A stretch of 64,000 nucleotides of DNA from NCBI GenBank assembly GCA_003023785.1, contig PXRS01000032.1:34275-98274 (forward strand). Reading direction: 5' to 3'. Of this stretch, positions 48,618 through 58,069 are shown in pieces (positions within the stretch are counted from its first letter, which is position 1; the number at the start of each line of letters is the position of its first letter). The translations under genes were made by a program, and so were the position numbers. This stretch comes from Halobacteriales archaeon QS_5_68_33 (GTDB lineage: Archaea > Halobacteriota > Halobacteria > Halobacteriales > Haloarculaceae). The notes beneath the pieces were generated by a model. That model saw only the letters and a program-made list of their open reading frames with translations, did not search any database and had not been told where the DNA came from.

Positions 48618-48771
48618 AGGTGGTGCTGCCGTTGCAAAATAAAGAGTCCCAAGGTAGCAATAAGTTTTTTGTCCGTATATCGAATGCGATACTTAAGCCC
48701 CGGGGGACGCACCTGGCGTTCGACTGACTCGCGTCCGACGATTTACCGGAGATGCGGAGGACGACGGGCGG

Positions 48772-49671
48772 TCACCCGGCGAGGCCGAGATACGACCGGA
48801 ACGTCGTCAGCCCGGACTCCTCGACGCCGAACGCGTCGACGGCGTTGTCGTCGGTGACGTTGTCGAACTGCAGCGAGCGGTACTGGTCGCGACCCATCGG
48901 GAAGCCCAGGCCGCCGAGCACCGAGAGGCCGACCTTCGCCATCCCCATCGGCAGGGGGACGACGCTGACCGACCGGCCCTCGGACTCGTAGACGAGGTTC
49001 GTGATCTCGCGCAGGGTCAACACGTCGGGGCCGCCGACCTCGTAGGCCTCGCCGACGTGGTCGTCGTCCTCGACGGCGTCGGCGATCATCGGGACGAGGT
49101 CGCCCACCCAGACCGGCTGGAACCGGACGCTCGTCCCGCCGCCGGGCAGGGGATAGACCGGAACGAGCGGCGCGAACAGTTTCTTCAGGCGCTTGGTGAA
49201 CCCGACGAACTCCCCGCCCTCGCCGAAGACGACCGACGGGCGGAAGATCACCCGCTCCAGGTCCGAGTCCCGGACGGCCTCCTCGGCCCGGCCCTTGGAG
49301 CGGATGTAGTGGGTCGCCCCCTGGGGGTCGGCCCCCAGCGCGCTCAACTGGACGAACCGGTCGACGCCGTGTTTCTCGGCCGCCCGGACGCAGTTCTCGG
49401 TGCCGCCGCGGTGGACCCGGTCGTGCATCTCGTCGCCTCCGTCGGGTTTGAACAGCGGCGACAGCGCCACCAGGTTGACTGCCGCGTCCTGCTCCTCGAA
49501 GGCCCCCTCGATGGAGTCGTAGTCGGTCACGTCCCCCGTCGCCGTCGCGACACCGTCGGGGGCGTCCCCCGGTGACCGCGAGAGGACGGTCACGTCGTGG
49601 CCCCGGTCGACCAGTTCCTCGCTCAAGTGCGTCCCGATGAACCCGCTGCCGCCGACGACGAGTACGTTCAT
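48772..49671 (-). CDS. Atypical SDR, NDUFA9-like NAD(P)-binding protein
   Basis: [57 protein letters not shown]. Confidence 0.9.
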   Translation of the reverse strand: MNVLVVGGSGFIGTHLSEELVDRGHDVTVLSRSPGDAPDGVATATGDVTDYDSIEGAFEEQDAAVNLVALSPLFKPDGGDEMHDRVHRGGTENCVRAAEKHGVDRFVQLSALGADPQGATHYIRSKGRAEEAVRDSDLERVIFRPSVVFGEGGEFVGFTKRLKKLFAPLVPVYPLPGGGTSVRFQPVWVGDLVPMIADAVEDDDHVGEAYEVGGPDVLTLREITNLVYESEGRSVSVVPLPMGMAKVGLSVLGGLGFPMGRDQYRSLQFDNVTDDNAVDAFGVEESGLTTFRSYLGLAG

Positions 49672-49842
49672 ATCAGAAAGACCGAAGGCCAGTCCCCTAA
49701 ACGTTCCTCCCCAACCTGTCGGGTACGGTGCCACCGGCAGGGACCGGTCTCTCCGGTGGTCCGGGCGGTGTGGCGGCCGGCGCCCCCCTCCGGGGCCGAC
49801 GCCGTCCGGGGCGTTTACGTGTGGCGGCCGCGAGGTGGAGGT

Positions 49843-50445
49843 ATGCTCGTCACGCTGGAGGGACTCGACGGCAGCGGCAAGTCCTCGGCGGCCGCCCGCC
49901 TGCAGGAGTCAGACGCGGTCCCCGAGGACGCCGTCTTCACCCGCGAACCGACGGGGTCGTGGTACGGCGACGCTGTCCGGCGGTCCATCGAGTCCCCGGA
50001 GGCCGACTCCCTCGCCGAGTTGTTCCTCTACACCGCGGACCACGCCGCCCACCTCGCGGAGACAGTCCGGCCCGCCCTCGCCGAAGGCCGGGTCGTCGTC
50101 TCGGACCGCTACTCCGACTCGCGGTACACCTACCAGGGCGCCACTCTCGCGACCCACCCCGGTCTGGACGTGCCGGACCCCCTGGAGTACGTCCGCGAGG
50201 TCCACGAGCCCTGGACGCGCCCGCCGGACGCGACTATCTACCTCGACGTCGACCCCGAGACGGGGGTCGAGCGCGCCGACGCGTCGAACAAGATGGAGCA
50301 GGTCGCGTTCCTCGAACGCGTCCGGGACAACTACGAGCAACTGCTCGCCGACGACCCCGACCGGTTCGTCCGCATCGACGCCACCCGCCCCCAGGACGAG
50401 GTGGCGACGGACGTCCGCGAAACCGTCGGGAACCTCCTCGCCTGA
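49843..50445 (+). CDS. tmk: Thymidylate kinase
   Basis: [52 protein letters not shown]. Confidence 0.95.
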   Translation: MLVTLEGLDGSGKSSAAARLQESDAVPEDAVFTREPTGSWYGDAVRRSIESPEADSLAELFLYTADHAAHLAETVRPALAEGRVVVSDRYSDSRYTYQGATLATHPGLDVPDPLEYVREVHEPWTRPPDATIYLDVDPETGVERADASNKMEQVAFLERVRDNYEQLLADDPDRFVRIDATRPQDEVATDVRETVGNLLA

Positions 50446-50543
50446 CCGGACCAACGGCCGTCGCGCCGATGCCGTTTGCATTCCGCGAGCGGGCCGGGTT
50501 TCGTGCCAGCAACGTTTACGTCGGTGGGGGCCGGCGGGCCGAC

Positions 50544-51662
50544 ATGGACTACGAGACGCCCCAGTTCTTCCGGGTCATGCAGTACGCCGCCCGGGCGGAA
50601 CGGGACGTCGTCGACATGGTGAGCGGCAGTCCCGACTGGGAGCCGCCCGAGACGCTACGCGAGGGACTGCGCGAGTACGCCGACCGCGAGGCCGACGCGT
50701 TCGCGTACCCGCCCAGCATCGGTCTCACGCCCCTGCGCGAGGGGATCGCCGAGCGCCGCGGCGTCGACCGCTCGCGCGTCCTCGTCACGAACGGCGCCGG
50801 CGAGGCCAACCACCTCGCGATGACCGAGGCCATCGACCGGGGCAGCGGCCGCGAGATCCTCCTGACCGACCCCGTCTATCCCTACTACGCCGGTCGCGCG
50901 AACCTGCTCGATGCTCCCACGCACTACCTGCCCGTCGACCACGACGGTCAGCTTGACCCCGCAGTCGTCCGTGAGGCCGCGAGCGACGAAACCGCCGTCA
51001 TCGTCGTCAACTCCCCCAACAACCCCACCGGTGCGGTCTACCCCGCGGAGACCCTCGCCGAACTGGCCGCTATCGCCGAGAAACACGACGCCGTCCTCGT
51101 CAGCGACGAGGTGTACGACCACTTCGACTACACGGGCGCCTTCGAGAGCGCACTGGCCCACGACTCGGACCACGTCGTCGTCACCAACGCCTTCTCGAAG
51201 TCGATGGCCGTCACCGGGCTGCGCGTCGGCTACGCCGTCTTCCCGCCCGAGGACGGTCCGATGAGCGACCTTCTCGATGCCGCGCGTACCCGGCACATGC
51301 TCTCGGTCGTCGCCGGGAGTCACCCCGCGCAGTTCGCCGTCCTCCGGGCGCTCCAGGAGACCCCGCCGGACTACTACGAAGACAACCGCGCGCTGCTACG
51401 CGAGCGGATCCGGACGTTCACCGACGCGCTCGACGCCGCCGGCGCCGACTACACCACGCCCGGCGGGTCGTTCTACGTCATGGCCCGCTTCGAGGGGTTC
51501 CCCGGGACGATGGCGAACGTCCAGCGACTCGTTGACGAGGCCGGCGTCGCCGGGATGCCCGGCGAGGCCTTCGGCGAGTCCCGGGCCGACTGGTTCCGCT
51601 TCGCCCTCGTGACCCCCCGCGTCGAGGAGGCCACGAACCGGCTGGCCACGTTCTTCGAGTGA
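50544..51662 (+). CDS. Class I/II PLP-dependent aminotransferase
   Basis: VNSPNNPTGAVYP; SDEVYDHFDY; NAFSKSMAVTGLRVGYAV (PLP Lys). Confidence 0.92.
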   Translation: MDYETPQFFRVMQYAARAERDVVDMVSGSPDWEPPETLREGLREYADREADAFAYPPSIGLTPLREGIAERRGVDRSRVLVTNGAGEANHLAMTEAIDRGSGREILLTDPVYPYYAGRANLLDAPTHYLPVDHDGQLDPAVVREAASDETAVIVVNSPNNPTGAVYPAETLAELAAIAEKHDAVLVSDEVYDHFDYTGAFESALAHDSDHVVVTNAFSKSMAVTGLRVGYAVFPPEDGPMSDLLDAARTRHMLSVVAGSHPAQFAVLRALQETPPDYYEDNRALLRERIRTFTDALDAAGADYTTPGGSFYVMARFEGFPGTMANVQRLVDEAGVAGMPGEAFGESRADWFRFALVTPRVEEATNRLATFFE

Positions 51663-51734
51663 GCGAACGGTTGATAGAATTCGCCCCCGCCACGTCTCGG
51701 CGAATATCTATCAGGGCCTCTGTCGACCAGTATA

Positions 51735-52547
51735 CTACCAGTTCCAGGGGCCCCAGGAGGGGTCGATCTGCCGCTCGCGGCGGTCGATGGAGTCGATCAG
51801 TTCGACGTCTGCCTCGTCCAGTTCCAGCTCCAGCGCCGCCAGGTTCTGGGCCAGGTGCTCACGACCGCTGGCTTTCGGCACCGCGGCGACATTGTCGTGG
51901 GAGAGCAGCCACGCGAGCGACACCTGCGCGGGGGTGGCGTCGTGCTTCGTAGCGACCTCCTGGATCTCGGGGACGTCGAACACCGCGCCCTTCCCGAGCG
52001 GGGAGTAGGCGACGAACCAGTAGTCGTGTTCCTGGGCGTGGGCGACCAGGTCCTCGCGGAGGAGGAGCGGGTGCATCTCGGCCTGGTGGGCGAAAAGCGG
52101 CGCGTCCAGGGTGGCCATCGCCTCGTCGAGCAACTCGGTCGAAAAGTTCGAGACGCCGACGTTGCGGGTCTTGCCCGCCTCGTAGGCCCCGTCGTAGGCC
52201 GACAGAACCGTCTCGTGGTCGTAAATACCGGAGGGCCAGTGGACGTACAGCAGGTCCACGGCGTCGACGCCCAGCCTGTCGAGACAGCCGTCGATAGCCT
52301 CGGGGACCTGCTCGGCCGACTCCGGGACGTCGTGGTGGACGGTCTTGGTCGCGAGAAAGACGTCCGCGCGGTCCACGTCGGAGTCGCGCAGTCCCGCGCC
52401 GACGTACGCTTCGTTCTCGTAGACCTGCGCGGTGTCGACGTGCCGGAACCCGACGTCGAGTGCAGCGTGAACGCGCTCGCGCCACTGCGAGCGGTCGTCT
52501 TCGGAGTAGGTACCGAGGCCGAGTCGCGGCATCGTCTTGCGTGCCAT
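51735..52547 (-). CDS. Aldo/keto reductase
   Basis: MPRLGLGTYSEDD; DVGFRHVDTAQVYENEAYVG; DLLYVHWPSG; GVSNFSTELL. Confidence 0.94.
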   Translation of the reverse strand: MARKTMPRLGLGTYSEDDRSQWRERVHAALDVGFRHVDTAQVYENEAYVGAGLRDSDVDRADVFLATKTVHHDVPESAEQVPEAIDGCLDRLGVDAVDLLYVHWPSGIYDHETVLSAYDGAYEAGKTRNVGVSNFSTELLDEAMATLDAPLFAHQAEMHPLLLREDLVAHAQEHDYWFVAYSPLGKGAVFDVPEIQEVATKHDATPAQVSLAWLLSHDNVAAVPKASGREHLAQNLAALELELDEADVELIDSIDRRERQIDPSWGPWNW

Positions 52548-52767
52548 AGAGAGCAATTCGGATGAAACGGCTTCACTCTGGCCCCTCCGGTCAGTTCCAC
52601 CGGGTTGACGGATGGATCAACAGCGACGCCCCTCGTTCGAGATCGCTCGACGAAACCGGATCGGCAGCCGGCAAGAAAGCGGTTCGTATCGGAGTAGCGA
52701 ATTCGGATGGAGTATCAAAATGTCTTATGCGTCGGACGTATGTCATACGGACCGACGGTGGACCACG

Positions 52768-53013
52768 ATGGGAGTTCGAACGAGACTGGCCACACTGCTC
52801 CGGGCGGATAGCCGCGAGCGACCGTACGAGTGTCGCATGTGTGGCCTCGAACTTGACCTCGTTTACCACACCTGTCCCGGATGTGGGTGTTTCCGCGTCG
52901 ACCGGCGGTCGGAGTGTTTCGACGAGGAGGGGTGCTTCCGGTCGTCGGTTCCGGCCGGGGCCGCCAACCGCTCGCCCGACCGGGCCCGGCGCGGACCCAC
53001 CAGTCCCGACTGA
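52768..53013 (+). CDS. Small zinc-finger protein
   Basis: MGVRTRLATLLRADSRERPYECRMCGLELDLVYHTCPGCGCFRVDRRSECFDEEG: two CxxC pairs. Confidence 0.65.
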   Translation: MGVRTRLATLLRADSRERPYECRMCGLELDLVYHTCPGCGCFRVDRRSECFDEEGCFRSSVPAGAANRSPDRARRGPTSPD

Positions 53014-53112
53014 CATGTCTCCGGAATCCCGGTCGTCACCCGCCGCTCCATCGAATCCGTGATTCCGACCGCAGAGCCGCCGGGATATCGCCCCCACGGG
53101 CTTTGTGACTCG

Positions 53113-53895
53113 CTACCAGTCCAGGGCTGTCCGGTCACCGACCGCGACGCCGAACGCGCGGTCGCCGCGGCCCCGGTTCACCGCGAGTTCGACGTTGCCG
53201 TGGCTCCCGACAGTCACGAGGCGGTCCCCGGCGTCGAGTTCGGCGTAAGCCGCCCGGACCGGCACCCGCTCGCCGTCGACGCGCACGGAACCGAGGCCCG
53301 CGACGACCTCTCCCGGAACGTTCGTCACCGCGTTCCCGAAGTCGTCGACGACCAGTATCTCCCCGACCGCACCCTCCTCGCCGACCTCGGGGTCGGGAAA
53401 GCGAAGGTCGACCCACTCGTCGGTTCGGACACAGCGGTCCAGTTCGCCGGGGCCATCGGCGTCGTGGACCGCGGCGGCGGTGGGCGCGAAGAGATCCCGG
53501 CCGTGGAACGTCGAGGAGGCCATCTCGCTGTTCTCGTACTCGTACTCCCAGACGTCGAAGGCCTCGGTCTCGTCGTCCGGGCGGCCATCGGTCGCGTTGC
53601 CGAGCCGCCGGGCGACCGGCACGACGACGCCGTTGTCCGGCGCGACGAGTCGGTGCCCGTCGGCCTCGACGACGACGGCCGCGCGGTCGGTCCCGACGCC
53701 GGGGTCGACGACGACGCAGTGGGTCGCGGGCGGAAAGCACGGAAGGACCTCCCGGACCCAGAAAGCCGCCGCGCGAACGTCCTGTCGGGGGAACTCGTGG
53801 GTCACGTCGACGATGCGGCCGTCCGTCCGGGCACAGATGACCCCGCGCATCGCCGCGGGGTACGGGCTGCCGAAATCGGAGGCGAGCGTGATCAC
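53113..53895 (-). CDS. SAM hydrolase/SAM-dependent chlorinase-fluorinase family (DUF62)
   Basis: MITLASDFGSPYPAAMRGVICARTDGRIVDVTHEFPRQDVRAAAFWV; VVVDPGVGTDRAAVVVEADGHRLVAPDNGVV. Confidence 0.94.
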   Translation of the reverse strand: MITLASDFGSPYPAAMRGVICARTDGRIVDVTHEFPRQDVRAAAFWVREVLPCFPPATHCVVVDPGVGTDRAAVVVEADGHRLVAPDNGVVVPVARRLGNATDGRPDDETEAFDVWEYEYENSEMASSTFHGRDLFAPTAAAVHDADGPGELDRCVRTDEWVDLRFPDPEVGEEGAVGEILVVDDFGNAVTNVPGEVVAGLGSVRVDGERVPVRAAYAELDAGDRLVTVGSHGNVELAVNRGRGDRAFGVAVGDRTALDW

Positions 53896-54150
53896 GGGTA
53901 GGTGCTAGTCGACGGAGGTGAAAAGGGATCGCGTCGGAGTCGGAGTTCGCTGTTCACCCAACCGGTCCGAGGCGGAGGCCCCGTCCTGCCGAGCGAACCG
54001 CGCCACGTCCACGCACGGGGGCAGGCCGAAACCGCCACCGCGGAGAAACCCCCGCCCTCGACGAGCGAGCCGAAAGGCCAGCGAGCAGGGCGGGGTAGTT
54101 TACCCGCTCCGCTCGTGATGAACCATCCTAATCGGGCTTTTGACCGGCCC

Positions 54151-54234
54151 TCATACGGTCGGCTGTACCGATGTACCGGTATTTCGCCGACCGATTCGAC
54201 GAAATCCGGAAACGATTTACAACCGACCGTATCA
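54151..54234 (-). repeat. Family 1 element, copy g
   Basis: TCATACGGTCGGCTGTACCGATGTACCGGTATTTCGCCGACCGATTCGACGAAATCCGGAAACGATTTACAACCGACCGTATCA; right TCA is stop of 59-aa zinc-finger gene. Confidence 0.9.
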
Positions 54235-54411
54235 GAGGTCGATCTGACAGCGCGCGCCCTCGGTCAGTTCGTTCTCGTCGATGTACGCCGAAAGACAGGC
54301 GTAGTTGCAGAACTGTCCGGCCGGGTGGCGGTCGCCATCGTCTTGCTCCTCGACGAAGATGGGGTCGTGATCGTATACATCGCTTTCACAATACGTGCAG
54401 GCAGTCTCCAT
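54232..54411 (-). CDS. Small zinc-finger protein, 59 aa
   Basis: METACTYCESDVYDHDPIFVEEQDDGDRHPAGQFCNYACLSAYIDENELTEGARCQIDL. Confidence 0.72.
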   Translation of the reverse strand: METACTYCESDVYDHDPIFVEEQDDGDRHPAGQFCNYACLSAYIDENELTEGARCQIDL

Positions 54412-54547
54412 TACCAGTCGGTGGGACTCCAGACGATAAGTTCTTTCTCTCTAACGAACGCGAACGGGCTTTCCAGACCACAGGTGGCCGGACGAAACGC
54501 TACGCGGCGGCAGCGACCGGAAAAAGCGACGTTCCCGGACCCGGTTT

Positions 54548-54610
54548 CGTTTCCGGATCTCGTCGAACCGGCCAGCGAGACACCGGTAAATCGGTACAAC
54601 CGACCGTATG
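54548..54610 (+). repeat. Family 1 element, copy h (5'-truncated)
   Basis: CGTTTCCGGATCTCGTCGAACCGGCCAGCGAGACACCGGTAAATCGGTACAACCGACCGTATG. Confidence 0.8.
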
Positions 54611-54611
54611 A

Positions 54612-54639
54612 CGGGGTATCGTCGAATCTCTCGTGATAA
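54612..54639 (+). repeat. Family 2 fragment abutting family 1 copy h
   Basis: CGGGGTATCGTCGAATCTCTCGTGATAA matches the reverse complement of the 9312 end of copy 1. Confidence 0.65.
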
Positions 54640-54645
54640 CCGCTG

Positions 54646-55170
54646 TCAGTCCTCGAGCGCGTCGGCGATCCGGTCGAGGGTTCGGCGGACGTCGTGGAGT
54701 TCGTCGCGGAGTTTCCGGACCTCGCGGACGAGTTCCTCGTCGCTGCCGCTTTCCTCTTCACGCCCCCGACCGCCGGGGCCGCCGGGGCCGCCGGGGCCGC
54801 CGCCCATACCCGGGGGGCCGCCGCCACCGCCCATCATGCCGCCCATCATCTGTGCGAAGGGGTTGCCGCCCATGCCGCCGGGGCCACCCCCACCGCCCAT
54901 CATTTCCTCCATGCGCTCCTCGCGACTGGGGCCGTCGCCCTCGCCCTCCCCTTCCCCCTCCTCCGCGCGCTGCTGGCGGATCTCCTCGACGCGCTCGCGG
55001 AAGGACTTCGAATCGTCGCCCTCGCCGTCGCTCTCACCTTCGTCCCCGTCGGTGGACGGCGCCTCGCCGCCGGTTTCGGCATCGGGGTCCGTCTCGGTGG
55101 GGGGTTCGGAACCGCTCTGTTCCTCGCTGTCTGCGGGCGCTCCCGACTCGTCGGAGTCGTCGTCTGCCAT
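54646..55170 (-). CDS. Acidic protein with Met/Gly-rich segment and C-terminal coiled coil
   Basis: RMEEMMGGGGGPGGMGGNPFAQMMGGMMGGGGGPPGMGGG... then DEELVREVRKLRDELHDVRRTLDRIADALED. Confidence 0.72.
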   Translation of the reverse strand: MADDDSDESGAPADSEEQSGSEPPTETDPDAETGGEAPSTDGDEGESDGEGDDSKSFRERVEEIRQQRAEEGEGEGEGDGPSREERMEEMMGGGGGPGGMGGNPFAQMMGGMMGGGGGPPGMGGGPGGPGGPGGRGREEESGSDEELVREVRKLRDELHDVRRTLDRIADALED

Positions 55171-55204
55171 ACCCGGGGTAGCCGCGGGCGTCTCAAAAGG
55201 GTTG

Positions 55205-55585
55205 TTACCCGAGGCGACGCACCAGAAGGGACACGCTGTAGAGACAGACGACGAGCACCAGCAGGTTGAACGCCGCCTGAAAGACCAAGACGTAGTCGTC
55301 GGCGATCCACACGGTGATCGCCTCCGAGGCCGCGAAGTAAAACCGGAACGTCGCCAGGAGCGCGACCAGCGACAGGACGACCAGCGCCCCGACCTGGACG
55401 ACCCACGCGAGGCGCTCGCCGGTGGTCCGGTCCTCCGACCCCGCGCCGGGTTCGGCCGCGGTGCTCTCGGCGGCGTCCGTCTCGGCCGTCGTCGCGTCGG
55501 CCGTCCCGCCGTCCGCCGACAGCGTGTCACCGTGGTCGTCCGCACCGTTCGTCGGTCCGTCGGTCGTGGAGTCGTCTCCGGTCAT
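55205..55585 (-). CDS. Small membrane protein
   Basis: Acidic N-terminus plus two predicted TM helices (VVQVGALVVLSLVALLATFRFYF; VFQAAFNLLVLVVCLYSVSLLV). Confidence 0.7.
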   Translation of the reverse strand: MTGDDSTTDGPTNGADDHGDTLSADGGTADATTAETDAAESTAAEPGAGSEDRTTGERLAWVVQVGALVVLSLVALLATFRFYFAASEAITVWIADDYVLVFQAAFNLLVLVVCLYSVSLLVRRLG

Positions 55586-56506
55586 GGTCGCCTCCTGTGT
55601 GCCACGAACGCGCCAGCCAACAGCGCGAGGACCGCCGCGGCGACGCCGAATCCGGGACCGTTCTGGACCGTTGCCGCCGCCGGCGTCTCCTCCTCGCGTT
55701 GCGGTTCGGGCGTCTCCGAGGTGAAGTCGCCGGCGTCGAACTCGACCTCCTCGCGGGTCGTGTTCTCCGGGACGGGCCGCGAGGGGTCGAGCATCGCGCC
55801 CGACGTCGCGCTGCCGACGACCACGCCGTCGCGCAGCAAGATTCCGTCGAGGTAGTAGTTGTAGTTCGAGGGGACGTCGAGTTCGACCGTCGGCGTCGCG
55901 GTCCGGCCGGGTCCGACCTCGTCGATCCGGACCGTCGCCCGGTCGGCGATCAGGTTGGACTCGACCTGCCGGGCGCGGACGACCAGTTCGAGGCCGCCCG
56001 CGGGTTCCTCGCCGCGGTTGGTCAGCCACGTCCGCGTTTCGAGGGCCGTCCGGTTGTCGTCGGCCTCGGTGGGGCTGTAGCTGATCACCGGCAGGTCGGC
56101 GCCGCCGGAGGCGAACCGATGGAACTCGAGCGAGGTCCCGGCGTAGTCGGGCGTCAGCGAATCGACGCCGCGCGCGAGTACGGCAAGGAGACGGACGAAC
56201 AGCACCGGTACCGCATCCAAGTCGCTATCGACGGCGACCACTTCCTCGAACATCGATGGCCTGGACCTCTATCGTGACGTTGCGCGCGGGCCCGCCGCGG
56301 TGGTCGAGGCGCAGGTCCAGCGACAGTTCGACCGTCTCGCCGCCCACGTTCCCCGCCGCGACGCGGGGCTCCTGGAGCGTGAGATAGCTCGACCGGACGG
56401 GTTCGTCCGAGCGGTCCGCGACTGCGCCCGGCGCGAGTGCCGCCACCGCGACCGCCCCGAGGACCACCACAGCCGCGACGACCGCGAGCGTCCGCTGGAG
56501 GTTCAC
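55582..56506 (-). pseudogene. Haloarchaeal surface protein (DUF7490-like) disrupted by deletion/frameshift
   Basis: N-terminal part VNLQRTLAVVAAVVVLGAVAVAAL...GGPARNVTIEVQAID in one frame; LTPDYAGTSLEFHRFASGG...GFGVAAAVLALLAGAFVAHRRRP in another. Confidence 0.6.
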
Positions 56507-56618
56507 GATCCGATAGCGCACCCCCCACCAGTATATGTCTTGTGTCCAACAGGCCGCTGAATCGGGCGGACTGCCGGCCCGGGCGAGCCACTGTGCCGGC
56601 CAGACCACCGGTCCGGTC

Positions 56619-57318
56619 CTACCCGAACGATCCGAGACTCGACTGTCGGTCCCGGTCGGGAGCACCGGCGGTCACGTCGTAGCCCACCAGGTCGTGCATG
56701 TTCACGGCGTACCGAGAGCATCGTCTCGCCGACCGGGCGGTCGGCCAGGTCCAGGCCGTAGTCGAACGTAAACGCGGTCAGGTGGTCGTGGTCGGAGAGC
56801 AGCGACTGCCAGGCGTCCTCGTCGACGGAGCGGTGGAGGCCCCGCACTTTCGCCGGGACCCGCACCCGGTCGCCCACCTCGGTCGCGATGTCGGCCTCGA
56901 TCTGTCGGGCGATCCGTCCGTTCTCGACGGTCCGGAGGTGGGCGCCGCGGTCGGCGCCCTGTTCGCGCAACCGCCGGTCGAGCCGCCAGGACCGCGTGAC
57001 ACCCACCTTGAACGTCGCGGGCGCGAACGCCGCCAGGTAGACGGCGTGTTCCTCCCGGCAGGAGTCGAGCGGGAGCGAACACTCGCCGGTACACCGGGCA
57101 CAGGGCCAGCGGTCGGTGTGGCGGTCGCAGTACGGCGCCGCCGGGCGGTCGCAGGCGGTGTGTGTCTCCCCGTCGAAACTCCCGGCACAGTGGCGCTCGC
57201 CCAGGCTGTAGGCGAGGGCTTCCCCGGGTGGCAGCGACACCCGGTCGAGACCTTTCCCGGTCGAGACGAGGAGGGCCGCGGGCCCCTCGACGGCGGCGTC
57301 GTACCCGACTATCTGCAC
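56619..57318 (-). pseudogene. DUF2797 protein with internal deletion/frameshift
   Basis: VQIVGYDAAVEGPAALL...CARCTGECSLPLDSCREEHAVYLAAFAPATFKVGVTR...DRPVGETMLS then YAVNMHDLVGYDVTAGAPDRDRQSSLGSFG* in a different frame. Confidence 0.65.
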
Positions 57319-57509
57319 GGCCGTCGCTTGGACAGGCCCGGGTTTAGGGGTGACGTTCCCGGTCGCCTCCCGACCGGTGTCACGGTGAGCGGCCCGACGG
57401 CCCGTCCGCGGGGCTGCAGGTCCCCGGAGGGAGGGCCCGAGACCGGAGGCCGACGGTGAACGGGGATCCGGGTTTATGTCAGGGGCACCCGACACGACCG
57501 ATCGGTACC

Positions 57510-57971
57510 ATGGCCGACCTCACACTCACGAGCCCGGCGTTCGACGACGGGGAGCCGATACCGGAGCGGTACGGCTACACGGAGAACAACGTCAATCCGC
57601 CCCTGGAGGTGTCGGGCGTGCCCGAGAGCGCCGAGACGTTGCTCCTCGTGGTCGACGACCCGGACGCTCGCGAACCCGCGGGGAAGATCTGGGACCACTG
57701 GGTCGTCTGGGACGTCCCTACCGACGTGGGGACGATCAGCGAAGGCTGGGACGCGGCCGACGCGGGCGCGACCGAGAGTGAGAACGACTTCGACGAAACC
57801 GGGTGGGGTGGCCCGAACCCGCCGGACCGCGAGCACACCTACCGATTTCTCCTCTACGCGCTCGATGCGACGCTCGGGCTCGACCCGAGCGCGACCAAGG
57901 ACGAGGTCTACGACGCCGCCGAGGGGAGCGTCGTCGCCAAGGACCGTCTCGAAGGCACGTACGCGCCCTGA
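57510..57971 (+). CDS. YbhB/YbcL (PEBP/Raf kinase inhibitor-like) protein
   Basis: MADLTLTSPAFDDGEPIPERYGYTENNVNPPLEVSGVPESAETLLLVVDDPDA...WDHWVVWDVP. Confidence 0.95.
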   Translation: MADLTLTSPAFDDGEPIPERYGYTENNVNPPLEVSGVPESAETLLLVVDDPDAREPAGKIWDHWVVWDVPTDVGTISEGWDAADAGATESENDFDETGWGGPNPPDREHTYRFLLYALDATLGLDPSATKDEVYDAAEGSVVAKDRLEGTYAP

Positions 57972-58069
57972 ACGGCTCGCTTCGCTCGCCGTTCCGAGGT
58001 TCTCGAGGCGCCGAGACCGCCGGAGGTGGGGACGCCTGCATCGAGCACGACTACCGCTCCGACGCGTCC

